The translations under genes and the position numbers were made by a program. Shown piece after piece: positions 1-9,262 of a stretch of 64,000 bases of DNA. How positions within the stretch are numbered: position 1 is the first letter of the stretch; each line of letters starts with the position of its first letter. Origin of the DNA: Tritonibacter horizontis (GTDB taxonomy: Bacteria; Pseudomonadota; Alphaproteobacteria; Rhodobacterales; Rhodobacteraceae); contig NZ_LPUY01000020.1 in the NCBI RefSeq assembly GCF_001518015.1, forward strand, positions 1 through 64,000, written 5' to 3'. Under the pieces are notes generated by a model. It was not told the DNA's origin. It was given only the letters and a program-made list of their open reading frames with translations, and did no database searches.

Positions 1-60
1 AAAGGGCCATTCACCCCAAGGTATTTCTGAAAAGATGAAGGGGATGCCTGTGCAACTGGT

Positions 61-102
61 CTGCCCCCCTCACTCCTGTGTCAGCATTCGGGTGAGGGGC
101 AG
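61..102 (-). terminator. Hairpin downstream of ubiB
   Basis: The arms CTGCCCC-CCTCAC and GTGAGG-GGCAG form an imperfect inverted repeat just beyond the ubiB stop codon. There is no T-run after it on the minus strand, so it may be a weak or Rho-assisted terminator. Nothing else recognisable lies in bases 1-114. Confidence 0.35.
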
Positions 103-114
103 ATTGGCGGGGTG

Positions 115-1641
115 TCAGAACAGCTGATCGAACATGAGCGTGACGAGCACGCCGACCGCGACGCCAAGCGCGGCGGCGCGTTTCCAGGGATGGCGACGAG
201 GTGTCGGGTCTGGCTCTTGTGACTGGGCGATCAGGGCGCGTTCTACCAGTCCGGGCAGGCGGGGGCCGAACCGGGCCAGCACCATAGCCGTCTTGCCAAG
301 GTCAGAGGCAATGGCGCGGGGGCCGATGGAGGCCTTGATGTAGTCTTCGACCACCGGTTTGGCCACGTCCCAGATGTTGATGCGCGGGTCAAGCGAGCGG
401 GCGACGCCTTCGACCACCACCATGGTGCGTTGCAGCAGGATCAGTTCGGTGCGGGTTTCCATGCCGAAGCGTTCGGTGACCTCGAAGAGGTAGTTGAGCA
501 GGCGGCCCATGGAGATATGGGTGGCATCCATGCCGAAGATCGGTTCGCCTACGGCGCGCAGGGCGCGGGCGAATTCGTCGACATCGCGGGTGGCGGGGAC
601 GTAGCCTGCCTCGAAATGCACCTCGGCGACGCGCTGATAGTCGCGTTTGATGAACCCATAGAGGATTTCGGCGTAGACCCGGCGGGTGTAGAGGTCGATG
701 TGACCCATGATGCCAAAATCATAGGCGATGATGTCGCCATTGGCAGCGACCTTCATATTGCCCTGATGCATGTCGGCGTGGAAAAACCCATCGCGCAGCG
801 CGTGGTTGAGAAACAGCGACAATACCCGTTCGCCTAGGGCGCGGCGGTCATGGCCGGCCGCATCAAGCGCGTCATTGTCGCCGATCGGCAGCCCATCGGC
901 CCAGCCCAGCGTCATCACCCGGCGGGCAGAAAGATCCCATTGCACGGGCGGCAGTTTGAAGCCGGCATCCCCGGCGGTGTTGTCGGCGAATTCCGATGCG
1001 GCGGAGCTTTCCAGTCGCAGGTCCAGCTCGCCGCGCACCACGCCATCGAAATGTGTCACCACATCCATCGGGCGCAGGCGCCGGGCGCCGGGGGCGCAAA
1101 GCTCGACGATGCGGGCGGCAAAATAGAAGGCATCGACATCCTTGCGAAAGGCCCGTTCGACACCGGGACGCAGCACCTTGACGGCGACGTCCTGTCCGGT
1201 TTCTGCCAGCCGGGCGCGGTGAACCTGGGCGATGGAGGCGGCGGCGATGGGGTCGGAGAACTCGGAGAAAACCTCGGTCACCGGGCGGCCCAGCTCCTTT
1301 TCCACCTCGGCCATCGCGACCTCGCGCGGGAAGGGGGGCAGCTTGTCCTGCAGCACCCGGAGCTGCTGGGCCATGTCCTCGCCCACCACATCGGGGCGGG
1401 TCGAGAGCACCTGGCCGAACTTGATATAGGCCGGGCCAAGCGCTGTCAGGGCGCGGGTGGCGGGGGGCAGGGAGGGGTCGCCCTTGTAGCCGAGCCATTG
1501 GAATGGCCAGCCCAGCGTGTAGGCCACCATGCGCAGGGGCGCGGGCGCGTCAAAGGCGTCGAGCACCACATTCATGGCGCCGGCACGCACCAGGGTGGCG
1601 CCTGTGCGGATCAGGCGAACGATGTTGTGTGGGCCTCGCAT
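115..1641 (-). CDS. ubiB: UbiB-type atypical kinase/ATPase for ubiquinone biosynthesis
   Basis: 508 residues, the usual length for UbiB (ABC1/ADCK family). The diagnostic KxGQ motif is visible as KFGQ at residues 74-77, in a stretch that continues LSTRPDVVGEDM. Kinase-like elements follow: AVKVLRP for the nucleotide-binding lysine, HADMHQGN for the catalytic loop and DFGIMG for the metal loop. A hydrophobic C-terminal segment (about residues 487-508) fits membrane attachment. UbiB proteins extract or deliver membrane-bound ubiquinone intermediates using ATP. The gene starts three bases below the ubiE stop codon on the same strand, so ubiE-ubiB form an operon, the usual alphaproteobacterial arrangement (often followed by coaBC, which would lie outside this window). 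Confidence 0.93.
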   Translation of the reverse strand: MRGPHNIVRLIRTGATLVRAGAMNVVLDAFDAPAPLRMVAYTLGWPFQWLGYKGDPSLPPATRALTALGPAYIKFGQVLSTRPDVVGEDMAQQLRVLQDKLPPFPREVAMAEVEKELGRPVTEVFSEFSDPIAAASIAQVHRARLAETGQDVAVKVLRPGVERAFRKDVDAFYFAARIVELCAPGARRLRPMDVVTHFDGVVRGELDLRLESSAASEFADNTAGDAGFKLPPVQWDLSARRVMTLGWADGLPIGDNDALDAAGHDRRALGERVLSLFLNHALRDGFFHADMHQGNMKVAANGDIIAYDFGIMGHIDLYTRRVYAEILYGFIKRDYQRVAEVHFEAGYVPATRDVDEFARALRAVGEPIFGMDATHISMGRLLNYLFEVTERFGMETRTELILLQRTMVVVEGVARSLDPRINIWDVAKPVVEDYIKASIGPRAIASDLGKTAMVLARFGPRLPGLVERALIAQSQEPDPTPRRHPWKRAAALGVAVGVLVTLMFDQLF

Positions 1642-1644
1642 CGG

Positions 1645-2397
1645 TCAGATCTTCCAGCCGGAATGCAGGGCGGCGATGCCCATGGACAGGTTGCGGTATT
1701 TGGCGTTTTCGAACCCGGCCTGTTTGACCATGTTCAGGAAGCTGTCCTGGTCGGGGAAGTTGCGGATCGATTCCACCAGGTATTTGTAGCTGTCGTAGTC
1801 GCCGGCGATCATCTGCCCCATGCGGGGAATGACGTTGAAACTGTAGAGATCGTAGAGCTTTTGCAGCCCCTCGTTTGGCAGCTGGCTGAATTCCAGCACC
1901 ATCAGGCGGCCGCCGGGCCGCAAGACGCGGAAGGCTTCGTTGAGCGCCTCTTGCGGGCGGGTCACGTTCCGGATGCCAAAGGAAATGGTATAGACGTCAA
2001 AGGTATTGTCCTTGAACGGCAGCGCCATGGCGTCGCCGGTGACCCAATCAAGGCTGTCGGCCCTTTGTTCGGCCTCGGCGCGCTTGCGACCCTCTTCCAG
2101 CATCGGGGCTGTCAGGTCGAGCACGGTGGCGTGGCCCTGGCCTGCGCGTTTGAGAAACCGAAAGGAGATGTCGCCGGTGCCGCCCGCCACATCTAGCAGG
2201 CGCTGACCGGGGCGCGGTGCCAGCCAGTCCATCATTGCGTCCTTCCAGATCCGGTGGATGCCGACGCTCATCACGTCATTCATGATGTCGTATTTCGAGG
2301 CGACGGAGTTGAAGACCCCCTGCACGCGGCCTGCCTTTTCGTGCTCTGGCACGGATTGAAAGCCGAAATGGGTGGTGCCGTCAGATTTCTCGGTCAT
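1645..2397 (-). CDS. ubiE: Ubiquinone/menaquinone C-methyltransferase UbiE
   Basis: About 250 residues, matching the family. It begins [14 protein letters not shown] and contains the UbiE signature regions [17 protein letters not shown] and LDVAGGTGD (SAM-binding motif I), plus the late motif near ISFGIRNVT. It performs the C-methylation of the ubiquinone ring, a cytosolic, membrane-associated step. I chose the ATG at 2397 because the protein then has family length; an in-frame GTG at 2415 would add six residues and also has a purine-rich site upstream, so the start is not certain. It is the first gene of the ubiE-ubiB operon and is divergent from mutM. Confidence 0.93.
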   Translation of the reverse strand: MTEKSDGTTHFGFQSVPEHEKAGRVQGVFNSVASKYDIMNDVMSVGIHRIWKDAMMDWLAPRPGQRLLDVAGGTGDISFRFLKRAGQGHATVLDLTAPMLEEGRKRAEAEQRADSLDWVTGDAMALPFKDNTFDVYTISFGIRNVTRPQEALNEAFRVLRPGGRLMVLEFSQLPNEGLQKLYDLYSFNVIPRMGQMIAGDYDSYKYLVESIRNFPDQDSFLNMVKQAGFENAKYRNLSMGIAALHSGWKI

Positions 2398-2483
2398 TGG
2401 CCTTGTCGTCCTCACAGTTTCGCCCTTGTTATAGAGCGCTTATGGGGCGGCACAATGCGCCCTTCTGTCAGGGGAGTCCTCTA

Positions 2484-3335
2484 ATGCCTGAATTGCCCGA
2501 GGTCGAGACGGTGATGCGCGGCCTTGCGCCCTCGATGGAGGGGGCGGTGATCGCGCGTGCCGATGTGAACCGGCCCGATCTGCGCTGGCCCTTTCCCGAC
2601 CGCATGGCGGACCGGCTGACCGGACGACAGGTGATCGCGATGCGGCGGCGGTCGAAATACATTCTGGCCGATCTGGACAGTGGTGAGACGCTGTTGGTGC
2701 ATCTGGGCATGTCGGGGCGGATGACCGTGTCCGGCGATCCGCTGGGGCAATTCGTGCATGACCATCCGGCAGCGGCGAAACACGACCATGTGGTGCTGCA
2801 CATGGACAACGGCGCCCGGGTGACCTTTAATGATCCGCGTCGCTTCGGGGCGATGGATCTGCTGGACACTGCCGGAGCCGAGACCCACAAACTGCTGTCC
2901 GTGCTGGGGCCGGAACCCTTTGGCAACGATTTCAACGAGGCCCATCTGGTCGCGGCTTTTGCGGGGCGTCGCACGCCGGTGAAATCGGCGCTGCTGGATC
3001 AGGGAATCATTGCGGGTCTGGGCAATATCTATGTTTGCGAGGTGCTTTTTCGGGCAGGGCTGTCGCCACGTCGCGAGGCGGGGCGCATTGCCAAGCCGCG
3101 GGTTTCCGGCCTGGTCCCGATCATCCGTCAGGTGCTGAGCGAGGCGATCGAGGCGGGCGGGTCATCGCTGAAGGATTTCCGCCAAGCCAATGGAGAACTT
3201 GGGTATTTCCAACATCAATTTGACGTTTACGGACGCGAAAACGCCCCCTGCCGGCGCGAAGGATGTGACGGTGAGGTTCTCAGAATCACCCAGTCCGGGC
3301 GATCTTCGTTCTACTGTGGCAAGTGCCAAAGATAG
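2484..3335 (+). CDS. mutM: Formamidopyrimidine-DNA glycosylase (Fpg)
   Basis: 283 residues starting [14 protein letters not shown]. After Met removal, Pro is the catalytic nucleophile and Glu follows, the invariant Fpg/Nei N-terminus, so the ATG at 2484 is secure; a GGGGAG ribosome-binding site lies eight bases upstream. The C-terminus has the zinc finger (CRREGC ... CGKC), with the first pair spaced C-x4-C rather than the enterobacterial C-x2-C. The enzyme excises 8-oxoguanine and formamidopyrimidines and nicks the abasic site. Divergent from ubiE; the next gene on the same strand is 65 bp downstream. Confidence 0.95.
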   Translation: MPELPEVETVMRGLAPSMEGAVIARADVNRPDLRWPFPDRMADRLTGRQVIAMRRRSKYILADLDSGETLLVHLGMSGRMTVSGDPLGQFVHDHPAAAKHDHVVLHMDNGARVTFNDPRRFGAMDLLDTAGAETHKLLSVLGPEPFGNDFNEAHLVAAFAGRRTPVKSALLDQGIIAGLGNIYVCEVLFRAGLSPRREAGRIAKPRVSGLVPIIRQVLSEAIEAGGSSLKDFRQANGELGYFQHQFDVYGRENAPCRREGCDGEVLRITQSGRSSFYCGKCQR

Positions 3336-3400
3336 CTTGAAAGAGAGGACCGCCGTGATAAGGACTCGAATTCAGGAGAAACAACCGAAAGCGAACTGTC

Positions 3401-4177
3401 ATGGCCTATGAGACGATCAACGTCGATATTCAGGACCACGTCTGCCTCATCAAGCTGAACCGGCCTGAGGCGTTGAACGCCCTCAATTCTGTCCTTCTGG
3501 GCGAGTTGTGTGCCGCTCTGGAAGACGCGGACGCCAGCGACAAGGTGCGGTGCATCGTGCTGACGGGCTCCGAAAAAGCCTTTGCGGCCGGTGCCGACAT
3601 CAAGGAAATGGCGGACATGAGCTATGTGGACGTGTTCACGTCCAACCTTTTTGCCGATACCAACAACCGCATCTGCGCCATTCGCAAGCCGATCATCGCG
3701 GCGGTCGCGGGCTATGCGCTGGGCGGGGGCTGCGAGGTCGCCATGATGTGCGATTTTATCATCGCGGCGGAAACGGCAAAGTTCGGCCAGCCGGAAATCA
3801 ACCTCGGGGTTGTGGCCGGCATGGGCGGGACCCAGCGTCTGACCCGGTTTGTGGGCAAATCCAAATCCATGGATATGAACCTGACAGGCCGGTTCATGAC
3901 CGCCGAGGAAGCGGAACGCGCCGGGCTGGTGTCGCGGGTGGTCCCTGCCAAGAAGCTGATCGAAGAGGCGATGGGCGCGGCCCAGAAGATTGCCGAGAAA
4001 TCCATGCTGACCTCGGTGGCGGTCAAGGAATCGGTCAATCGCGCGTATGAGCTGCCGCTGAGCGAGGGCATGCTGTTCGAGCGGCGGGTATTTCACGCCA
4101 TGTTCGCCACCGAAGATCAAAAAGAAGGCATGGCCGCCTTCCTGGAAAAACGCGAAGCGCAGTTCCGGGACAAGTAA
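3401..4177 (+). CDS. Enoyl-CoA hydratase (crotonase family)
   Basis: 258 residues, the normal size for a short-chain monofunctional enoyl-CoA hydratase. Crotonase-fold landmarks are the oxyanion-hole region AAGADIKEM, the [15 protein letters not shown] segment with the first catalytic Glu, and PEINLG with the second catalytic Glu. Both acids are present, which supports real hydratase activity on 2-trans-enoyl-CoA in beta-oxidation rather than isomerase or hydrolase activity. The location between mutM and rpsT is common in Rhodobacteraceae. No strong Shine-Dalgarno is evident next to the ATG. PaaF/EchA-type naming is possible but not resolvable from sequence alone. Confidence 0.9.
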   Translation: MAYETINVDIQDHVCLIKLNRPEALNALNSVLLGELCAALEDADASDKVRCIVLTGSEKAFAAGADIKEMADMSYVDVFTSNLFADTNNRICAIRKPIIAAVAGYALGGGCEVAMMCDFIIAAETAKFGQPEINLGVVAGMGGTQRLTRFVGKSKSMDMNLTGRFMTAEEAERAGLVSRVVPAKKLIEEAMGAAQKIAEKSMLTSVAVKESVNRAYELPLSEGMLFERRVFHAMFATEDQKEGMAAFLEKREAQFRDK

Positions 4178-4197
4178 GCCCGAACCGACGGGATCAT

Positions 4198-4230
4198 CGC
4201 AGGGCAGGGGCGAATGCCGCCCGCCCTGCG
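4198..4230 (+). terminator. Hairpin after enoyl-CoA hydratase gene
   Basis: An 8-bp perfect stem (CGCAGGGC / GCCCTGCG) with a further GGC/GCC pair inside lies 20 bases after the stop codon. It has no T-run, so termination is inferred from position and stem strength only. Confidence 0.4.
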
Positions 4231-4420
4231 TGGTCCGGGTCGTCCGGCGATGGGGCGGTGCAATGGCGGCTTGCACATTCCCGCCGAATCCCGTAGAAGC
4301 CGCCGTCATACATGCGCGTGCAGCCCGCTCTGGCTAGAATCACACCTGATGGATCTGATCCGGGTTCGGTTGGCACACGCCTTTTCGAGATATAGAACCC
4401 GTAGATAAGGTCAGTACACC

Positions 4421-4684
4421 ATGGCAAATAGCCCCCAGGCAAAGAAGCGCGCCCGTCAGAACGAGAAGCGTTTTGCTGTCAACAAGGCGCGTCGTTCGCG
4501 CATCCGCACATTCCTGCGTAAAGTTGAAGAAGCGATCGCTTCTGGCGACAAAGAAGCCGCAACCGCAGCCCTGCGTGCCGCACAGCCCGAGCTGATGCGC
4601 GGTGTGACCAAAGGCGTCTACCATAAAAACACAGCATCGCGGAAAATCTCCCGCCTGTCCGCCCGCGTTAAATCGCTCGGCTGA
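4421..4684 (+). CDS. rpsT: 30S ribosomal protein S20
   Basis: 87 residues, highly basic, beginning [17 protein letters not shown] and ending [14 protein letters not shown], both typical of bS20. It binds 16S rRNA in the small subunit. An AAGG site lies upstream of the ATG. A classic intrinsic terminator follows. The position directly upstream of dnaA is the standard alphaproteobacterial order. Confidence 0.97.
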   Translation: MANSPQAKKRARQNEKRFAVNKARRSRIRTFLRKVEEAIASGDKEAATAALRAAQPELMRGVTKGVYHKNTASRKISRLSARVKSLG

Positions 4685-4736
4685 GACGGGTCCGGGCGCC
4701 GTAATTTGCGGTAGGTTTTTCGGATAAATTGCTTCT

Positions 4737-4768
4737 AAAGGCATCGCTTTGCGGTGCCTTTTTTGTTT
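4737..4768 (+). terminator. rpsT intrinsic terminator
   Basis: A near-perfect stem AAAGGCATCGC / GCGGTGCCTTT (one G:T pair) with a TTT loop is followed at once by a T-rich tract. It is the strongest intrinsic terminator in this part of the window. Confidence 0.9.
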
Positions 4769-5260
4769 CCAAGGATTTCCAGTACTTCCGCCGAGTCGCA
4801 GGGATTCTTTGCCGTTGAATACAGAGTCAACATCATAGTTTCGTTGCCGCTCCATGTCCGAAATTGCTACCAAGGGTACAGCGATTCATTCGCTTGGGGG
4901 ATAGGCTGCTCGCGACGATTCTAACGGGCATTAGAGTCGTTATTGTCGGTGAACTACGCGCTGCGCGTGGCACCGGAAACGATGGTATTTGGCAATGTAC
5001 GCTGCATACCAGGCTTTGGCATCTATCCCATCCAGTGAGTTAAGGGGCGAGCGTTTTTCTTCGTCGCGGTGAGTTTTGTATCCGCGCGTTTTTTGACGTT
5101 GTTTTCGGTTTTCGAAACACGTGTAGGTCAGTTTGCATGCAGACTGGCGACGCTTTTTTTGTGCCCATCGCAATCTGGGTGTTTCTGCGGAAGCATTCAA
5201 AACGGGACGAAACGAAAGGCCGGAGAACTCTGGCCGAATATAGGATGCGTGAGGCGCAGC
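4769..5260. promoter_or_regulatory. dnaA upstream control region with GANTC cluster
   Basis: 492 bases without a gene. Six GANTC sites (CcrM methylation motif) occur in 146 bases at 4793, 4803, 4824, 4883, 4917 and 4934. Two of them fall in the 10-bp arms of a dyad at 4915-4940, and a small palindrome ACGCGC-T-GCGCGT lies at 4956-4968. The region turns AT-rich near 5090-5115. No consensus DnaA box (TTATNCACA) was found on either strand, so I do not call an origin. Cell-cycle control of dnaA by DNA methylation is the likely meaning by analogy with Caulobacter. Confidence 0.55.
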
Positions 5261-6658
5261 ATGACAGACGACACTTGGGGTCAACTCAGACAACGATTGC
5301 TAAAGACAGTCGGGCAAAACAACTTCACGACATGGATCGAACCTTTGGAGTTCGCGCAGGTTGATGACGGCGTGGCGACATTCCATGTGCCCACCAACTT
5401 TATGGGCAACTACGTCAGCCAGAACTTTGCCGATCTGATCCTGCATGAGTTCAACAAATCCGGCGAGTCGGTGCAGCGCCTTGCGTTCAAGGTTGCGGCT
5501 AATTCGCCGACCCGACCTGTGCAGCCAACCGGGGGCGAAGCAATCGAATCCTTTGCCGCCGTGCCGGTTCAAGGTGCGCAACAGGATGGTCCCGCGGTGA
5601 GATCGCCGCTCGAAGAGCTGCAGGCCGCGCCGCTGGACGCGCGGTTCACCTTTGACAGTTTTGTCGTGGGCAAGCCAAACGAGCTGGCCCATGCCGCGGC
5701 GCGGCGCGTGGCCGAAGGTGGGCCGGTGACCTTCAATCCGCTGGTGCTTTATGGTGGCGTCGGGCTGGGCAAGACCCACCTGATGCACGCCATCGCCTGG
5801 GAGCTGAAAGAGCGCAATCCGGAGCTGAACGTGCTCTACCTGTCGGCGGAACAGTTCATGTACCGCTTTGTTCAGTCCCTGCGCGAGCGCAAGATGATGG
5901 ATTTCAAACATCTGTTCCGCTCGGTTGACGTGCTGATGGTGGATGACGTGCAATTCATCGCCGGCAAGGACTCCACCCAGGAAGAATTCTTCCATACCTT
6001 CAACGCGCTGGTGGATCAGAACAAGCAGATCATCATTTCTGCCGACCGCGCACCGGGTGAAATCAAGGATCTGGAGGACCGGGTGAAGTCCCGCCTGCAA
6101 TGTGGCCTGGTGGTGGACCTGCACCCGACGGATTACGAATTGCGTCTGGGCATTCTGCAAACCAAGGTGCAACAGAACCTAAAGAGCTATCCGGATCTGC
6201 GGATCGCCGATGGCGTATTGGAACTGCTGGCGCATCGGATTTCAACCAATGTGCGTGTGCTGGAAGGGGCGTTGACCCGTCTGTTCGCCTTTGCCTCCCT
6301 CGTGGGGCGAGAGATCGACATGGATCTGACGCAGGATTGTCTGGCCGACGTGCTGCGCGCGTCCGAGCGCAAGATCACCGTCGAGGAGATCCAGCGCAAG
6401 GTGTCCGAATACTACAACATCCGCATGTCCGATATTATCGGCCCCAAACGGCTGCGGTCCTATGCGCGGCCGCGTCAGGTGGCGATGTATCTGTGCAAGC
6501 AGCTGACCAGCCGCAGCCTGCCGGAGATCGGCCGTCGCTTTGGCGGGCGGGATCATACAACCGTCATGCATGGGGTGCGACGGATCGAAGAGCTGAAGAC
6601 GATCGACGGCCAGATCGCCGAAGACGTGGAAATGCTGCGCCGGTCGCTGGAGGCGTGA
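5261..6658 (+). CDS. dnaA: Chromosomal replication initiator protein DnaA
   Basis: 465 residues starting MTDDTWGQLRQRLLKTVGQ, preceded by a GAGG site seven bases from the ATG. A longer open frame exists upstream, but homology starts here. Domain I is residues 1-80, a variable linker follows, then the AAA+ domain with Walker A GGVGLGKT at 165-172 and Walker B MVDDVQF, and a C-terminal DnaA-box-binding domain with the signature GGRDHTTVMHGVRRI. It binds DnaA boxes and opens oriC. Terminated by the hairpin at 6742-6779; dnaN follows 318 bp downstream with its own likely promoter. Confidence 0.98.
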   Translation: MTDDTWGQLRQRLLKTVGQNNFTTWIEPLEFAQVDDGVATFHVPTNFMGNYVSQNFADLILHEFNKSGESVQRLAFKVAANSPTRPVQPTGGEAIESFAAVPVQGAQQDGPAVRSPLEELQAAPLDARFTFDSFVVGKPNELAHAAARRVAEGGPVTFNPLVLYGGVGLGKTHLMHAIAWELKERNPELNVLYLSAEQFMYRFVQSLRERKMMDFKHLFRSVDVLMVDDVQFIAGKDSTQEEFFHTFNALVDQNKQIIISADRAPGEIKDLEDRVKSRLQCGLVVDLHPTDYELRLGILQTKVQQNLKSYPDLRIADGVLELLAHRISTNVRVLEGALTRLFAFASLVGREIDMDLTQDCLADVLRASERKITVEEIQRKVSEYYNIRMSDIIGPKRLRSYARPRQVAMYLCKQLTSRSLPEIGRRFGGRDHTTVMHGVRRIEELKTIDGQIAEDVEMLRRSLEA

Positions 6659-6741
6659 TCGGGGTTTGATCCCGCGCCAGCGCCGACAACGGTCGGATTG
6701 AAACCCACAGGCTGCGCCTCACGTTTGCCTGCACAGTAATG

Positions 6742-6779
6742 ACCGGTCCCGGGCGCCCTCCGGGGCCGGTTTTTCTTTC
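6742..6779 (+). terminator. dnaA intrinsic terminator
   Basis: A GC-rich stem ACCGGTCCCGG / CCGGGGCCGGT is followed by TTTTTCTTT. The rest of the 6659-6976 interval has no gene. A weak promoter-like pair, TTGTGT at 6891 and TAATCT at 6913 (16-bp spacer), could serve dnaN. Confidence 0.85.
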
Positions 6780-6976
6780 ACCTCTGAGGGAATTCAGACG
6801 CAGCTGCGCCTGATTTGTGACTTTGTGGCCGGGCGTGGCTCTCAGCCCTTGACGGCCCCACCAATCCCTTGGAGAAATCAATAAAAAACCTTGTGTTGAA
6901 GGGTGGGGCCGCTAATCTGCCGGTCCCGGCCAAAGGCCGTTCGCCCGAGACTGCCAGTCGAAGAGGAATGAGGGAT

Positions 6977-8098
6977 ATGAAGATCAGCATTGAACGCGGG
7001 ACGCTTCTGAAGGCTGTGGCGCAGGCACAGTCGGTGGTCGAGCGCCGCAACACCATTCCGATCCTGGCAAATGTGCTGATCGAGGCCGAGGGCAGCGACG
7101 TGATGTTCCGCGCCACCGATCTGGATATCGAGGTGGTCGACAAAGCCCCGGCCCAGGTCGAACGCGCCGGCGCCACCACTGTTGCCGCCACGACATTGCA
7201 CGAAATCGTGCGCAAACTGCCCGATGGTGCCTTGGTGACCCTGACCGCAGACGCTGCCAGCGGTCGGTTGACGGTCGAGGCGGGGCGGTCGAATTTCTCG
7301 CTCGCGACCCTGCCGCGCGAGGATTTCCCGGTGATGGCGACCTCGGAGTATCAGTCCAACTTCACCGGCAATGCCGCCATGCTGCGCCGTCTGTTCGACA
7401 AGTCGAAATTCGCGATCTCGACCGAGGAGACCCGGTACTACCTCAATGGGGTCTACATGCATGTCGCGGAGGGCGAGAGCGGCCGCAAGGCGCTGCGCTG
7501 TGTGGCCACCGACGGCCACCGTCTGGCCCGAATTGATGCGGATCTGCCGATGGGCGCCGAGGACATGCCCGGTGTGATCGTGCCGCGCAAGACCGTGGGC
7601 GAGTTGCGCAAGCTGCTGGACGATGACGAGATGGACATTGCCGTGTCGGTGTCTGAAACCAAGGTGCGCTTTGCCACGCCGAGCATTACGCTGACATCGA
7701 AGGTGATCGACGGGACATTCCCCGACTACACCCGTGTCATCCCGGTCGGCAACACCCGCCGGCTGGAAGTGGATGCCAGCGAATTCGCCAAGGCGGTGGA
7801 CCGTGTCGCCACCGTGTCCTCGGAGCGGTCGCGCGCGGTGAAGCTGCAACTGGACGAGGACCGGTTGATCCTGTCCGTCAACGCGCCCGACAGCGGCGCC
7901 GCCGAAGAAGAACTGGCCGTGGCCTATAGCGACGAGCGGCTGGAAATCGGGTTCAACGCCAAATACCTGCTGGAAATTGCCAATCAGGTGGATCGCGAAA
8001 ACGCGGTTTTCATGTTCAATTCCTCGGGCGACCCGACCCTGATGCGCGAAGGCAGTGACGAGAGCGCGGTCTACGTCGTCATGCCGATGCGCGTTTGA
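6977..8098 (+). CDS. dnaN: DNA polymerase III subunit beta (sliding clamp)
   Basis: 373 residues beginning MKISIERGTLLKAVAQAQSVVERRNTIPILANVL, with an AGGG site immediately upstream of the ATG at 6977; an in-frame upstream extension lacks homology. Three clamp-fold repeats span the length, and the C-terminal YVVMPMRV is the conserved hydrophobic-pocket tail. It tethers Pol III to DNA and is a hub for repair proteins. recF follows 66 bp downstream, so dnaN-recF and the LysE gene may be one transcript. Confidence 0.98.
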   Translation: MKISIERGTLLKAVAQAQSVVERRNTIPILANVLIEAEGSDVMFRATDLDIEVVDKAPAQVERAGATTVAATTLHEIVRKLPDGALVTLTADAASGRLTVEAGRSNFSLATLPREDFPVMATSEYQSNFTGNAAMLRRLFDKSKFAISTEETRYYLNGVYMHVAEGESGRKALRCVATDGHRLARIDADLPMGAEDMPGVIVPRKTVGELRKLLDDDEMDIAVSVSETKVRFATPSITLTSKVIDGTFPDYTRVIPVGNTRRLEVDASEFAKAVDRVATVSSERSRAVKLQLDEDRLILSVNAPDSGAAEEELAVAYSDERLEIGFNAKYLLEIANQVDRENAVFMFNSSGDPTLMREGSDESAVYVVMPMRV

Positions 8099-8164
8099 TC
8101 CGGGGGCGTTTCGGGCCTTGCGGCCCGGCCTTCGGCGGCGATATTTAAGAGAAGTTGAAATGCC

Positions 8165-9262
8165 GTGCTGGCGCTAACGTCCTTGTTCATGTCCCATTTC
8201 CGCTCGCATCTGCGGGCGGATTTGCATTTGGACGCCCGTCCAGTGGCGATCCATGGCGACAATGGCGCGGGCAAGACCAATATTCTGGAAGCCGTGTCGT
8301 TGTTTTCACCGGGGCGGGGGCTGCGGCGGGCCTCTGCGGCGGACATGGCGCGCCAGCCGGAGTGTCTTGGCTGGAAATTGCGCGGTGTGCTGCAGGCCGG
8401 TCATCAGAGTTTTGAGGTCGAGACCTCCTCGGAAGCAGGCAATGCGCGACAGGTGCGGATTGACGGAAAGGGCAGCAGTCAGGTTGCGTTGGGGCGGATC
8501 GCCCGCGTCGTCTGGTTGATCCCGGCGATGGATCGGCTGTGGATCGAGGGCGCCGATGGGCGGCGCCGGTTTCTGGATCGGATCGCACTGAGTTTTGACC
8601 CCGATCATGCCGAAGCGACACTGTCCTATGAAAAGGCAATGCGAGAGCGCAACCGACTGCTGAAGGACAATGTGCGCGACGCAGCCTGGTATCGGGTGCT
8701 GGAAGGACAGATGGCCGAGGCCGGCCATCGCATCCATCAGTCGCGTTGCCAGGCCGTGGAGCGGTTGCGCCAGGCGCAGGGGGCGGCGGAGACCGCCTTT
8801 CCGGTTGCGGACCTGGATCTGATCCAGGCGGAGGGCGCCATGCCCGAGAGCGCGGCAGATCTACAGGCGGCCCTGGATGCGGGGCGTGGCCGCGATCTGG
8901 CGGCTGGGCGGACCTTGATTGGACCCCATCGCAGCGATTTGATTGGCCGCTACGCCACCAAGGACGTGCTTGCCAAGGAGTGTTCGACCGGCGAGCAAAA
9001 GGCGTTGCTGGTGTCGCTGATCCTGGCCAATGCGCGGGCGTTGCAGGCCGAAGACGGGGCGGTGCCGATCCTGTTGCTGGACGAGGTCGCAGCCCATCTG
9101 GACGCCGGGCGCCGTGCGGCCCTTTATGACGAGATCTGCGCCTTGGGTACGCAGGCGTGGATGACGGGCACGGGGCGGGAGCTTTTTGCCGAGCTGGGGC
9201 CGCGCGCCCAACATCTGGTCGTCACCGATAGGGGTGGCACAAGCGAGGTCGATGTATTGTGA
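8165..9262 (+). CDS. recF: DNA replication and repair protein RecF
   Basis: 365 residues with a GTG start chosen so that the N-terminus (LALTSLFMSHFRSH) aligns with the family; an ATG eight codons later would cut into the first beta-strand. Walker A is GDNGAGKT at 31-38; the ABC-ATPase signature region and the Walker B LLLDEVAAHLD are present. RecF loads RecA at single-strand gaps with RecO and RecR. Its 3' end overlaps the next gene by four bases (GTGA), implying translational coupling. Confidence 0.96.
   Translation: MLALTSLFMSHFRSHLRADLHLDARPVAIHGDNGAGKTNILEAVSLFSPGRGLRRASAADMARQPECLGWKLRGVLQAGHQSFEVETSSEAGNARQVRIDGKGSSQVALGRIARVVWLIPAMDRLWIEGADGRRRFLDRIALSFDPDHAEATLSYEKAMRERNRLLKDNVRDAAWYRVLEGQMAEAGHRIHQSRCQAVERLRQAQGAAETAFPVADLDLIQAEGAMPESAADLQAALDAGRGRDLAAGRTLIGPHRSDLIGRYATKDVLAKECSTGEQKALLVSLILANARALQAEDGAVPILLLDEVAAHLDAGRRAALYDEICALGTQAWMTGTGRELFAELGPRAQHLVVTDRGGTSEVDVL

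Noticed and set aside
850-2196. Long plus-strand open frame opposite ubiB and ubiE
   Set aside because: It is the antisense shadow of two well-supported genes, a common effect of high-GC codon use; the encoded sequence has no domain. The same applies to the long antisense frames opposite gyrB, aldehyde dehydrogenase and the ABC genes.
4769-5260. Chromosomal origin oriC
   Set aside because: No DnaA boxes of TTATNCACA type were found on either strand; the GANTC cluster alone is not enough to call an origin.
5069-5260. N-terminal extension of DnaA
   Set aside because: The frame is open upstream, but the residues lack homology and have no ribosome-binding site; the ATG at 5261 gives the standard N-terminus with a good site.
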